Assembly: GCA_029204225.1 (NCBI GenBank)
Contig: CM055101.1
Span: forward strand, 59,380,094-59,444,093
Origin: Diphasiastrum complanatum
Lineage: Eukaryota; Streptophyta; Lycopodiopsida; Lycopodiales; Lycopodiaceae
DNA: 64,000 nt
Direction of reading: 5' to 3'
How positions within the stretch are numbered: position 1 is the stretch's first letter; each line of letters opens with the position of its first letter. Position numbers and translations under genes: made by a program. Shown here in pieces: positions 32,350 through 43,425 of the stretch. The notes under the pieces were generated by a model, which was not told where the DNA came from, did not search any database, and was given only the letters and a program-made list of their open reading frames with translations.

Positions 32350-34345
32350 TGGTATCAAAGCTATCAAGCACTCCATCAGAATCCAACAAGTGGTAACTAT
32401 TATGATATTCACGACTAAGTAACCATTTCTTAGATTATTCACTATGGAAGGTACATCTTCAAAGATCCGATTGATCAATAAGTTCAACGGAGATGATTTC
32501 TACATGCGAAAATTCAAAATGAAGATGATACTCATGGAAAAAGAGCTTTGGGAATATGTCAATAGTTCAACAGCCAAATCGACTGAGCCTGAACTGCTTG
32601 GGAAGCTAAGGATGGCAAAGCACTTGCCATTGTATCTCTAAATCTTAAAGATTCACAAATAGCTCATGTAACAAATTGTTTCAGCTATAAAGAATCATGA
32701 GACATTCTTTTTTATTTATATGAAATGACAGATATTTCAGCTCGTTCTGTTTTGAAAAAGAAGTTCTTGTTGCTCAAGATGAGTGAAGGAACCTCAGTCA
32801 TTGATCATTTGAACGAATTCAAACAGCTGCTCAACCAACTAGCTACAGTAGGTTTGCCACTATCAGACGAAGATGATAACTGTCTCTTCTGTCCAGTCTT
32901 CCTCCCTCTTATGACAACTTAGTATTGCTTTTAAGCAATTCTCCTGACCTATCTCTACAAAAGTTGACAACAAGTTTATTGCAGGAAGAAGTAAGAAGAA
33001 AAAGCTTATCAACGTCGAATATGAAGACAGTCGCCCTTTATTCAAACAAGCAACAATCCGGAAAGAAGAGAACTTCAATGGACAAGAATACTAAAGTTGA
33101 GGAAACTGATTCAAACCAACAACTACAATAGCACAATCGACAACATCAAAAGCCGAAAACCAAGCTCTTCTGCAAGTACTACAAAAGAACCAACCATGAC
33201 ATCAAGGATTGTCGAGTTCTCAAGCACAACACACGAAAGAAGAAGATGCAACAGCAGGATGGATGATCTGATTTTGCTAGAATCTCTCATGAAGATCCAA
33301 CACTGCTGATGGTACAAGATCAAGAAAGTAGATATGCCCTTCTATGATATATCGATTCCGGTGCCTCTCAACACATGACTTTATGCAAGTTCCTATTCAA
33401 AGAACTCACGCTAGCATATTTGAAGTATATTTACTTCAGTGAGACCAATACACATCAGATTGAAGGCCAAGGATCTATATGTCTTCATCTTCCAATTCAG
33501 CAGTGCTTTGTACTTTATGTACCTAAATTTAGAAAGAATTTATTGTCTATCAGCACGCTCATAGATCAGGACTGCAAAGCTTTGTTCAATTCAAAGCAAT
33601 GTACCATTTTGGATAAAGATAGTAATGAAATTCTCTCTACAATTTGAGAAGATAATTTGTACATTTTGTGTCATGAATATGCACTTTCCACCAATGCGAG
33701 TACTTCAAATGCCCAAGAAATGGCATCAAATATTAGGACATTTAAACATGAGATCAATCTTGTGCATGCATCACAATAGTATGGTTAAGGATTTAAGTAT
33801 TGATCCCTCATCCACTAACATTCGACATGTTTGTGAGATGTGTTACTAGGCAAACAACCTAGATCAAGATTCCCAAAGAGACAAGCCTCTAGAGCTAAGT
33901 CCATTCTAGAATTCATACATAGTGATCTATGTGGCCCTATGAGTACTCCTTCTCTGGGTTCAACACTATATTTTATCACTTTTATCAGTGACTCTTCAAG
34001 ATTCACTAGTGTTCATCAAGAATAAGTCTGTGGCATTCGGCTGTTTCAATGAATTCAAGCAGTTTGCTGAGACACAAACTGATCAAAAGCTCAAAACTCT
34101 ACGCACTGATAGTGGGAGAGAATATCTGTCAGACGAAATGTCCGACTACTTATCATCATGTGGCATTCATCATCAGTTCAGCTACTCAAGAATTTTTGGG
34201 CTAAAGCAATCTCAACAACTTGCTATCTATAAATTATTCAAGCACTAAAGTAGTTGACTTAAAGACTCTATTTGAAGCCTATCATGGAGTTTGAAACACC
34301 TTCGAGTGTTTGGTTGTCTTTGTTACATGTAGATTCCTTCTTCAA
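32350..34345 (+). mobile_element. Ty1/copia fragment (gag, protease, integrase)
   Basis: Primer binding site tggtatcaaagc starts at 32350 and gag at ATG 32444 (MEGTSSKIRLINKFNGDDF). Protease has an intact IDSGASQHMT (about 33355). Integrase shows WHQILGHLNM and CEMCYLGKQPRSRFP, followed by EFIHSDLCGPM. The second catalytic region reads LRTDSGREY where DNGGEY is expected. Frames break repeatedly, an internal deletion removes the end of the core, and the integrase C-terminal FEAYHG...LRVFGCLCYM is reached near 34300. RT and RNase H are absent. Confidence 0.83.
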
Positions 34346-34951
34346 AAGAAGAAGAGAGGCCTAAAGCAATCAAAGCAAGACCAAAAACCAACACAACACA
34401 AAGAACAGTCAAATTTGCATACTAAGAAGAAGCTATTCTTCAAATATTGCAAGAGAAACAACCACGAGATTCAAAATTGTCGGATACTACAAGCAAAGAA
34501 CAACAGCAAGGGAAAATCAAATCAAGTGGCCAATGCAGCTACAGAAGCTCCACAGTCCATTCAAGAAGCGGATCATGATGCTTTCATGACCAGCCATCGA
34601 GGAGCATCCAACAATAGTTCTTGGTTCCTGGATTCTGGTGCCACTCAGTATATGATTAGCCTCATTGGCTATTTCAAGTCCTATACACCCTATAGTACCA
34701 ACAAATATGTTCACCTTGGCGATTATAGCACACAAGCTATTAAAGGTGAAGGTATTGTAAGATTAAGCTTTGCAAATGTTCAATCTAAGCTACTTTCTAA
34801 AGTCCTATACGTACCCAATCTATCTACAAATCTGCTCTCTGTAAGCAAAATCACAAATCTAGGATATAAAGTAGAATTTGAATGTGATCAATGTGAAGAA
34901 TTTCAGATCATTCAAGATCCAATCCATGTCCCTGATCTTTGGTTACAATAA
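34345..34951 (+). pseudogene. Second copia gag-protease fragment fused behind the first
   Basis: Directly after an integrase C-terminus comes a zinc knuckle (KYCKRNNHEIQNC, spacing CX2CX4HX4C with the first Cys replaced by Phe). It is followed by a protease with WFLDSGATQYMIS, QAIKGEGIVRLSF and LLSVSKITNLG. It matches the gag-protease part of element C better than the element it is attached to. So two different copia lineages are joined at about 34345. Confidence 0.78.
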
Positions 34952-35441
34952 GAAGCAAACCAACAATCCTGCCAATGTAGAAAAATCAGCATCTACATAC
35001 AAAATGAGATGCAAACTCTAAGAGATACTATTCAAACATGAACCAAAACATAAAATATGTTTGATGTCTGTACAACTACAATATCCTACTATATTTCACA
35101 TATGTGGAACCGAAAATAGCAATAAATGATCATTGAAGAGAGAAGATGGGTCTCTCCACGAGTTACATCCTTTTATAGAGTGTCCAAACCCTATTTGGCC
35201 ATTTGGCTTTCCCTCCAAAATGTAAACCCTAATATTTTGGGTCTAGATTCAATGTACCCAAAATTCAAATTTGAATCTCTCTCAAACTCGACTACCAACT
35301 TTCCCACACTTTCAAAAAGTGTTTATTGAATGTATTTTAGACTAATATAACTTCAAAAAGTTTATCTCTAAGTCTAAAATGAGTTTTGGCCTCTTATTGA
35401 CAATTTACCAAAATATGACTAACTAGTTGAAGTCTCTCACA
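34952..35441 (-). repeat. Probable 3' LTR of minus-strand element E
   Basis: On the minus strand a polypurine tract (agttgaagagggag, 35455-35442) is followed by TGTGAGAGACTTC. A TATA-like box (tataaaagg, RC of 35166-35174) lies inside. The right boundary at 35441 is well supported. The left end is not defined, and sequence from about 34976 may mark it. Confidence 0.6.
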
Positions 35442-35455
35442 CTCCCTCTTCAACT

Positions 35456-37600
35456 AGTTTTGGCATAGTTTTGACAATAGAACTTTAATCCAACTTTAGA
35501 ATGATCTCCATCCTAAGTATAGATCTCCTTTATAAGGTTCTAAAGTATCTTTCATAATTGATATAGAGAATAGTGTCCAAATTGGATGCGTTACTATTTC
35601 TTACATCAATTTTACACATCAAGATATAACTAATACATGAAGAACCAAATAGAATGTGAATGAAATGCTCCATGTTTCAAACTTTGAACTCTCTGAAAAA
35701 TTATAGCAACCAAACAATTAATGCGAGTGATGACTATTTGCTTGCTTGTCTCCTCCAACTTTGTCCTTTCTTGATATGTCTCAACCATAAAACTCCATAA
35801 ATGAGACTCCATCTCCATCTTGCCACAAGATATCATCAACACTTGATGACTTGGACATGAATGAGTGACATAATGAATCTCCATTAGCTTCATTTCCATC
35901 AGGAAAACCAGCCAAGAATGCTAGTACAACTCCAACAATAAGATATTGCAAGACAATGTAGCTAGTTTGACCATATCTTGACAATTTGCACACATTCACA
36001 TGAAATAGCTCAAACATGAGATAGAACAAGTAAAGTAAATTGAACAACACTTCCTTGCTGCTCCTTTGACCTTACTTGAGTCTTCAATAAGCTGCAAAAA
36101 CAGATCCATAACATCTTTTCCAAATAACCTTCCTTTGATGCTCTTGACTAGTTCCAAATTGCCACCTTTCCTTTTGTGTTGTTGAAGCCCTTTGAGACCA
36201 ATATCTTGATATTCCTCTTGACCATCAAAGTTATTGAACAAACTTTGTTTTCTAGATCCATTACTTGCTTTTCCACTATGAAAACCAAGAGAACCAATAT
36301 CCACTTGCATAGCATCATCTACACAAGAAGATTCTCCAAAACATGTGAGTAAAGCAAAGTGAGTCGCTTCCACTTGCTTACCTTTCTCTTGATCATCAGA
36401 GATATCAAAGATATAAATACCTTCATGCTTGAACCTCTAGAAATATCCCTCTCAAACATATGATCTAGATCCAACAAGATCTCATCAATGCTTGATCTCA
36501 ATCTTTCATAAAGGTTAGTGAAAACAATGTCACCAATGTCACCATCATAAATCAAAAGATAGATTCCAAACTTTCCATCGAACATGAAGTAGAGTAGGTG
36601 AAGCTGAGTATCAAACCTAATAAATCTAGCCTTCTTGAGTCCATAACAAACCTCAATAAGCTCACCAAAGAGATATGCCTTGCCTTGAAGAAATTACTTC
36701 TCGATTTGCGGGCCATGTAGTCTTCTCCAACCAACCTTTTGCCATCTTGATCATGAGTGATCAATTCACAATCATAGAATCCTTTGAGTTGATGAAGAGA
36801 TGTGAGATACATGCCTTGGATCTTCCTAAGAACCAATCTTCCATTGCTCTTTCCTTCATAGGACTCCCTCTCAATGATTGCATCATAAGAAGTAGAAACC
36901 TCAAAAACATTAGAAGCCATGAAAAAAATGATTAGTACCTTCAACATAAGGATGATTGAAGTACTTTCTTTTTTCCAAAAAGAACTTCTACTCAATGTTT
37001 TAGGTGATGAATCATATGATAATGATTCTTCCTCACTATCATTCATAATGACATCATTCAAAGTACATCCTACTTTCTACTCTTCACATACTTCTCTTCT
37101 TCTTGACTTGTGACTATCTCCCTCACCAAGTATCTTGATAGAACCATTTGAACTACTCTCTTTATGAAGACATGTGACTCCACTTGCTGCAAAAATGACT
37201 TTCTTGGACTCATCACAAAAGAATGTAGAAGAACCACCTCCTTCATGAATGCACCTAGAAACATCTTTTTCCATATGATCAAAGAAATCATTAACAACAA
37301 TCTTTTCCAAGGAAGAACCTTCACCTCCATTGATGAAGTTAGCTCTTTCCTTACCTTTTGCATGCTTGCACTTGCCATGAAGAACCATTGAAACACCATC
37401 ATTATCCTCAAGACTAGCCAAGTTAGCACAAAGATGAACATCTCCAAGAAGCATACTAGATCTTGACCTAGATCTAGCATAAATAAGCTTTAGACTTTGC
37501 ATAAGATCCACCAATCTTATTGATGCTAAAAGGTAACTTTGAAAATTTGAGACCAATCTCCTTTTCCATTCCATCCTTTTTGTTAGCCATAACAAAAGCA
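35456..37600 (-). other. Unrecognised coding-like region carried by element E
   Basis: Successive minus-strand frames (37817-37077, 37061-36552, 36585-36319, 36373-35996, 36050-35630) run almost end to end. Their composition is protein-like: rich in S, D, E and K, with segments such as LITHDQDGKRLVGEDYMARK and FGIYLLIYDGDIGDIVFTNL. No copia pol motif is present. It occupies the place where integrase, RT and RNase H should be, between a copia protease and a polypurine tract with LTR. This resembles capture of a host gene piece by a non-autonomous LTR element. The source is unknown. Confidence 0.5.
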
Positions 37601-38392
37601 GCAAGCTTAAAAAGTCTACCTTGTCTATTGCCCCTAGGAACCAAGATTTATTCCTTTGTAATGAAACCAGCATCACACCAAACTTTACCATCATGTATCC
37701 TTTTTCTATCTTTTGACCAACACTTAACAAATTCTTTGAAAGGAATGTAAAGAACACCATCAAGTCTTGTTTTCCTATTAGTAGAGAGACAAATAGGAAT
37801 TGAACCAGTACCTTCAATCACACACTTACCACCATAGGCCATGTAAATTGCTTTCTTGGCTCCATCATAAGTGACCAAAGAAGTAAAGAACTCCTTGTGA
37901 CTAGTCATGTGTGAACTAGCACCACCCCACCATGAATCTTTGTCACCTTCACTTGATATTAGACTTGAAGAACACATCAAAAGAGAGTCACCACCACCTA
38001 GATCCTCATCATTAGTAGTAAAGTTTATTTGCTTGCCACCTTCATCTCTTTGCTTCTTCAAACATTCATTTGCAAAATGCCCTTTGATTCCACAATAAAA
38101 GCATTTCAACTTAGACTTATCTTTCTTTTTGCCAAAAGAAGAAGTCTCACCTTGATCTTGCCCTTTAGACCACTTGCCTTTGCCTTTTCCCTTGAACTTG
38201 CCTTTGATGAACATAGCCTCCTCTTCATATTGAGATGTCAATGTAGATCCACCTCCTCTTGATTGAAGCCTATACTCCTCATTCACCAGATCTCTTGCAA
38301 ATCCACAATACTTGGCAAAGTCTTTTGAATAGCAAAACTTTGAACAAGATTAGCATCATCCAACAAGCCATTAAGTATAACTTGAACAATAC
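37601..38392 (-). pseudogene. Copia element E gag end, protease and pre-integrase
   Basis: The minus strand encodes DFAKYCGFARDLVNEEYRL and a GKGKGKW basic stretch. Then come the knuckle CFYCGIKGHFANEC and a protease in which the catalytic D-S-G is replaced (DSWWGGASSHMTS). IEGTGSIPI and a pre-integrase RGNRQGRLFKL-type motif follow. The loss of the catalytic Asp means no active protease. The gag N-terminal part is missing, and the 5' end abuts a 140-bp LTR fragment. Confidence 0.83.
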
Positions 38393-38532
38393 GAGTAGAA
38401 ACCAGACTGTAGCGATAAAAATATAGACTGTTTCAAAACAGTTCAGTTTCTACAAGTTACATTTGAGAGAATAAAATTTAGAGAAGAAAAGAAGGCTGTT
38501 GAGATGAGTAGGAGTTAGATTAAACTCGAACA
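38393..38532 (-). repeat. 140-bp LTR fragment of family D (inverted)
   Basis: The minus strand starts TGTTCGAGTTTAATCTAA and matches the first 140 bases of the LTR at 40955, including the 'gaactgttttgaaacagtct' block with its internal near-palindrome. It joins directly to copia E gag at 38392. Confidence 0.85.
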
Positions 38533-39280
38533 AAAGTTTCTATTGCTGGTCCAGTGCACACTAGGTATAAGTGCATAATTTCTTTTTTGCATGTGTATTT
38601 AAACTAAGTCAATTGATACATGAACTCATTAAATAAAACACTTATTTTTAACCATTTGTGACTTTTTAGGTGGATGTTCTTTATGGAAAGACATGAAAGT
38701 CTAAAAAGATTTTGTGCGTCAAAAGGCAAGGCCTGAAGGTAGCATGTCAGAGGGAAGGTTATTTAGTACATGAATCTCTCTTTTATGTTACTGAAATTTT
38801 GCACCACCTACATCCATCTGCTCTACTATTGTGGCGTGATGAGGAAGCCGAAGAGGTAACTAGTGAAAAATCTCAAGGGATAGAAAGGTTCATAGGTTGA
38901 CACCCTTCTAACGAGAAATTTCTTTTACATTCACGCTTTATAATTGTGGAGTTATGGATAAATGGTTAGACCTATATGAAGAAGAGAAAAAGGAGAGGGC
39001 CTTGTCTAGAAAGCACCAACGACAGAATAGAGATAGATACATGGCCACAAGTTCACATGATGTTGAGCATTGCCCAAGCAATGCACTATAGAGTGGATGC
39101 ATGACACACTACAAAAAGCAACAAAAGAGGGACAAAAAATATTAAATGCAGAATGAGACTTTGCAAGAGGATGCAAATGGAAGGTATTATTCTTCAGATA
39201 CTTTATTATTAGAACATTCTTGTTTATAACAATATTTGTTAATCATTTTGAAACACCATGTTCATTCACAATGATTATTT
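38533..39280. other. No clear gene; possible upstream part of the DUF4216 relic
   Basis: A plus-strand frame at about 38712-38900 (YLVHESLFYVTEILHHLHP) and another near 38950-39080 look weakly protein-like. They could belong to the same transposon gene as 39281-39924. I see no conserved motif. Confidence 0.35.
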
Positions 39281-39924
39281 ATGAGATTCATGTTTGTCAT
39301 GTGCCAGTGCAAAATGTATAATGCTATATGGGCTTTTGGTTTTCACTTTCGTGTTGAAAGGATTGATAACAAGAGACGCACACACGATTGTGGCGTAATA
39401 GCATCTTTCCAACAAAAAAGTCAAAGCAGTGCACGAGATCGGAATCCCATCTCAGGAGACATAGAATACGTAGGAACTATACAAAATATTTATGATGCGT
39501 CATTTGGTGAAAGTGGACATTATTTTTCATTTGATGTGAAATGGTTCAAGGTAGTTTGTAGAGGGCCAAATGCAACCGTAAAATCGGATCCAAGTGGATT
39601 TTTTGCGATTGATTCATCAAAAACATTGAGCATGCAGTCCTTTGACACATTGGTGTTGCCTTGTCATTGTGAGCAGGTGCACATGCTATGCTATCATGTT
39701 TATCATTTTATTGCAAGTGACTTCAGTATTTGAGTTTTCGGTATGTTCTAAAATAGTAACTTTTGCAGGTGTTTTTTCAACCAGATCGACTAAACAAGAT
39801 ATGGTGGTTTGTAGCTCAAGTTGAACCACGTTCACGACGAGTATTTGAGGGTGCAAATCTTGAGAATGAAATGGAAAACCTTCATTTTAACTATGAGATT
39901 GAGCACCCTAGAGATGTAATATAG
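39281..39924 (+). pseudogene. DUF4216-like fragment of a CACTA (En/Spm) transposon gene, with one intron
   Basis: The pattern GFHFRVERIDNKRRTHDCGV, then GDIEYVGTIQNIYD, then FDVKWFKV and a final QVFF..D....WWFVAQVEPRSRRVFE follows the order of the DUF4216 domain of plant CACTA transposase polyproteins. There 'GF.F.T..RD...TQNSGV', 'Y.G...DI.ELDY', 'F.CDW.D' and 'QVFY.EDP' are usual. Exon 1 ends at 39676 before GT, exon 2 begins at 39769 after AG, and both sides keep frame. A stop lies at 39922-39924. The rest of the transposase is absent. The 5' limit is uncertain. Confidence 0.68.
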
Positions 39925-39967
39925 AGATGTTCTTTTTGTTTGTGTTTCATCTCTGCTATTCGATCGC

Positions 39968-40954
39968 TATGGAAGGTTCAACCTCAGAGATCCCTTGATC
40001 AACAAATTCAAAGATGACTTCCACATGTGGAAGTTCAAAATGAGGATGATCCTGATCGAGAGCAATTCAGATCAGTTATTACTGAAAACCAAATCTCTGC
40101 TTTCATAAGAGTTTGAAATGACTGATTTAGGCCTAGTCCATTATCTTCTTGGTATGGAGATCAGCAGAGATTGCGCAGGCAGAAGGATAGCTATAAGCCA
40201 AGAATCCTACTTGACTAATGTACTCTGCAGATATGACATAGAGGACTGCAAGCCCATAGACACACCTATGGATCCAGGAGCTAGCTGTCCAAAGACATGT
40301 GCCCCAAAACTCAAGCAGATCAGTAAGAAATGTGCAGGTATCCTTATCAGTCTATCATAGGATCTATTACGTATTCTATGATCTGCACACGACCTGATCT
40401 AACATATGCAGTAAGCACATTGTCTCAGTACATGTCCAATCTAGGCCTACAACACTAGAAAGTCCTGCAAAGAGTACTGAGGTACATTCAAGCTACAAAG
40501 CACTATGCTTTGAGCTATAACGACAATACAGAAACTGCACTCACATTGACCATTTATTCGAATTCAGATTGGGCAAGTGACATGGATACCAAAAAATCCA
40601 CATCAGGCTACATTTGTTTCCTTGCAGGAGGACCCATCTCATGGAACAGCAGAAAGCGAGGCTGTTGTAGGATTTGCAATTCCCACAGATCAGTCCAACA
40701 ATACTCCAGTGCGACAATCAGAGCTGCATAGCTCTTTCTCTGAACCCACGAACTCATAATAGAACTAAGCATATAGAAGTTCAATTCCATTTTCTTAGAG
40801 AGAAAGTTTAGAGTCAAGATGTTCTACTATCATACAGACAGTATGTTGGCTGATATTTTGACAAAGCCATTGATTAGAGATAAAAATTCTACTTTAGTAG
40901 GTATGTTAGGCCTCAATTGCAAATCAGATTCATAGCAGTTAGCTTAAGGGGGAG
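39968..40954 (+). mobile_element. Ty1/copia element D internal region with large internal deletion
   Basis: The gag start (MEGSTSEIP...INKFKDDFHMWKFKMRMIL) is joined at about 40065 to the RT thumb (EFEMTDLGLVHYLLGMEI), so everything from mid-gag to the RT catalytic centre is missing. RNase H follows: YSNSDWASDMDTKKSTSGY and GGPISWNS, then a polypurine tract (cttaaggggga) at about 40943. This is a non-autonomous deletion derivative or a gene-conversion product. Confidence 0.82.
40118..40930 (+). pseudogene. Copia D RT thumb and RNase H
   Basis: Fragments include SQESYLTNVLCRYDIEDC, IDTPMDPG, SIIGSITYSMICTRPDLTYAV, LSQYMSNLG and DWASDMDTKKSTSG. The C-terminal LADILTKPL-type motif is at about 40845. 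At least three frame changes are present. There is no YVDD motif. Confidence 0.85.
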
Positions 40955-41430
40955 TGTTGGAGTTTAATCTAATTCCTACTCATCTCAAAGGCCCTCCTTC
41001 ATTTTCTAAATTTTACTCTCTCAAATGTAACTTGCAGAAAATGAACTGTTTTGAAACAGTCTGCATTTTTATCACTACAATCTGGTTTTTACTCATATTT
41101 TTCTACATAGCCGAAAAATGTGAAAAACCCAACACTGTGTTTTTACACGGAATTTTTTGACAGGCGACACTACAAGTTTTACATGGGTTTCTACACAGGC
41201 AAAAGTTGCAAAAAACTCGACACTGCATATTTGCATACAGTTTTCAATAGGTGAAAAAGATGACACTTGCCCTACAATAGGTCGAAGCTGTCCTACAGAC
41301 AAAGGCGATGTCCTACAAACATCGAAGGTGTCTTCCAAATGGCGAAGGTGTCCTACAAATCCCAGAGGCTGCCCTCAGGTAAAGGCAATGGCCAAAAGGC
41401 CTTTAACATTGATTTGCACACATGCATTCG
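40955..41430 (+). repeat. 3' LTR of copia element D (end not defined)
   Basis: It starts TGTTGGAGTTTAATC after the polypurine tract. The first 140 bp recur inverted at 38393-38532. From 41107 it carries the recurring 'aaaaacccaacactg' and 'cgaaggtgtcctac' motif array. No matching 5' LTR is present to set the end. Confidence 0.65.
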
Positions 41431-41954
41431 AATAAAATATATATCAAATTCCAACTATCTTTGACATTTCCTTACATCCCTCTCCAGTCTTTTTTGTTTA
41501 CATTACATTCTTGCATCTGATCTATAGGTGACTTGTTGCTTTGAGCAACCAACTATAATCAAATCTATAATCAATCATGGATTATGTTGTTCAACAAAAT
41601 TATAATCATCAATAAATTTTATCAATTTGTTGTAGCTTTTAAATGTCTTCAAAAATTACAACAAACTAATTTTTAATTATACAATACAAACGATGCACAT
41701 ATTTCAAAATCATAACATAAGTCCATTGCACAAAATAAATTTTCACACAATTTTCAGCTTATTATTCTCATATTGTCACAAATGACTTTCCATGATATTA
41801 AACTTGTAGGATTCACATAAAGAAAAAATACGACATTATCACATGGCAAGGCCTTTGTGGTTTAATTCCACACCATTCTTGTTTTAAAAATTAATTTTGA
41901 TTCTTAAATGCGCTTAGGAGTAACACCTCAACTAACTTGGGCTTAGCGTATTTT
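41431..41954. other. AT-rich DNA, nothing recognised
   Basis: No frame or repeat structure can be supported here. Confidence 0.45.
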
Positions 41955-42055
41955 GCACCCTCACGTGAGGGTGCACAAGCCATCTAGTGGTGGAGTGAGC
42001 GGTACGATCCACCCCACCACCAGTAGATGGATGCCACACCACCCTCTAGGGTGCG
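41955..42055. repeat. 20-bp perfect palindrome within a larger fold-back
   Basis: gcaccctcacgtgagggtgc (41955-41974) is a perfect 20-bp palindrome with a central CACGTG. Downstream, ccatctagtggtgg and ccaccaccagtagatgg form imperfect hairpin arms, and 'caccctctagggtgcgg' repeats the palindrome arm. The region could be a small fold-back transposon. Confidence 0.7.
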
Positions 42056-42379
42056 GTATAAGCTCTCCCATAAACTTTCAACAATCTTATCCATCAAAGA
42101 GGATAGTCACCTCATCACTTACTGAGGCTTAAAAAAGTGGGTGACCAAATAAAGGGGAGCAAAGCCTAAGGTCACTAGAGATATACCATCTTATATGACT
42201 CTCAAACCAAGATCACTCTCTAATTTCCAACTTGATTCATTAGCTGCCTAGAAGCATGCCCTGGCCACCATCGTAATTGCCATTCACCAAATATTTGGGC
42301 CATTTTCGACCCTATAGTATATAGGGCCTCGATCATCTTTTTCTATTTTAGATTAAAATTGCTCCCTGGGTGCGACAAC

Positions 42380-42527
42380 GCGTGGAGAGAGAGAGCGGGG
42401 AGAGAGGAGAGAGAGAGAGGAGATAGAAAGAGAGAGAGAGAGAGAGAGAGCGAGCGTGAGGAGGGAGAGAGAGGGTAGAGCGTGGAGGGAGAGAGAGGGA
42501 GAGAGAGAGAGGATAAAGCGCGAAGGA

Positions 42528-42575
<48 letters not shown>
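42380..42575. repeat. GA-rich microsatellite cluster
   Basis: Runs of GA at 42429-42450 and 42531-42574 are linked by impure GAGGGA sequence. Long frames of RERERE or LSLSLS are artefacts. It lies about 850 bp upstream of the large-gene ATG. Confidence 0.95.
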
Positions 42576-42581
<6 letters not shown>

Positions 42582-42621
42582 TCATCGAATGTAAAAAGAT
42601 CAAGCGAACATCAATTATGCA

Positions 42622-42670
42622 AGGTAATGGCCATTTGGTAGAGTAATGTCTCTCCGAATGGCCATTACCT
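42622..42670. promoter_or_regulatory. 13-bp perfect inverted repeat upstream of the large gene
   Basis: aggtaatggccat (42622-42634) and atggccattacct (42658-42670) are exact reverse complements separated by 23 bases. It lies about 760 bp before the ATG, in the likely promoter. It could be a dyad binding site, a hairpin or a MITE remnant. Function is not shown by sequence. Confidence 0.55.
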
Positions 42671-43425
42671 AATACATATTGTCATACCCTTGTGACCAAA
42701 TGAGTTTCAACTTCCATCGTCCAACGTCCAACGGCTTTTTTCCAGATTCAAATTCAAAAGCTATACTTGCCGCCCAAATTCTCTCGTCTCTTCTCTTCCC
42801 TCTCCACGCCCTGCTTTGTCTGCTTTGCTCTCCCACTCTCTTCATCGTCACCTAAATCATTTGCATCACACAATCCTTCTAATCTATGCATACTATCTTC
42901 ACAATTTTAGTGAAGGGTTTTCTAGGGCTCGCGTTGGCACCTTGAATGCGTATCCAGGGATGAATTTGTGAAGAGGAGGAGGCATATGGATTGAATCCTT
43001 CATAGATTAGCTTTAGGAAATAAAACTTGAAAATTTTCACTGTACTTTGATCAGGTTGCAGAGTTGCGTGCTTTAGCAGCACTAGTCTTGGTCTGTGATG
43101 CTCTTCCTCGAGTTGAGGTGTTTATATTCTTGTTTATCTGCAGATTTCACGCATCTAGTTTATCTATAGCTTGCTTTTACCTGGTATTGCTTTGCATCTT
43201 ACATTGTCAGCAAGCAGTCACGGAACGATGTATTCCAATTTATGAAGCTTTTCGATTGGCAAAAGTAAACCAGACTGCACCGCTGGAATTTTTGAATCTG
43301 TCGTTACTGATTAGGAAATTTGCCCTTTTGTCATAGGCTGGGTCCTGCTCAGAATAGGGCATTTTATCCCCTTCCTCTAGCAAAGTGTGGTGATTTATAC
43401 TTAGAAAGCGAGCTTGTGGCTCTCC

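Noticed and set aside
42343-42641. Serine-leucine or arginine-glutamate frames
   Set aside because: They come from the GA-rich microsatellite cluster.
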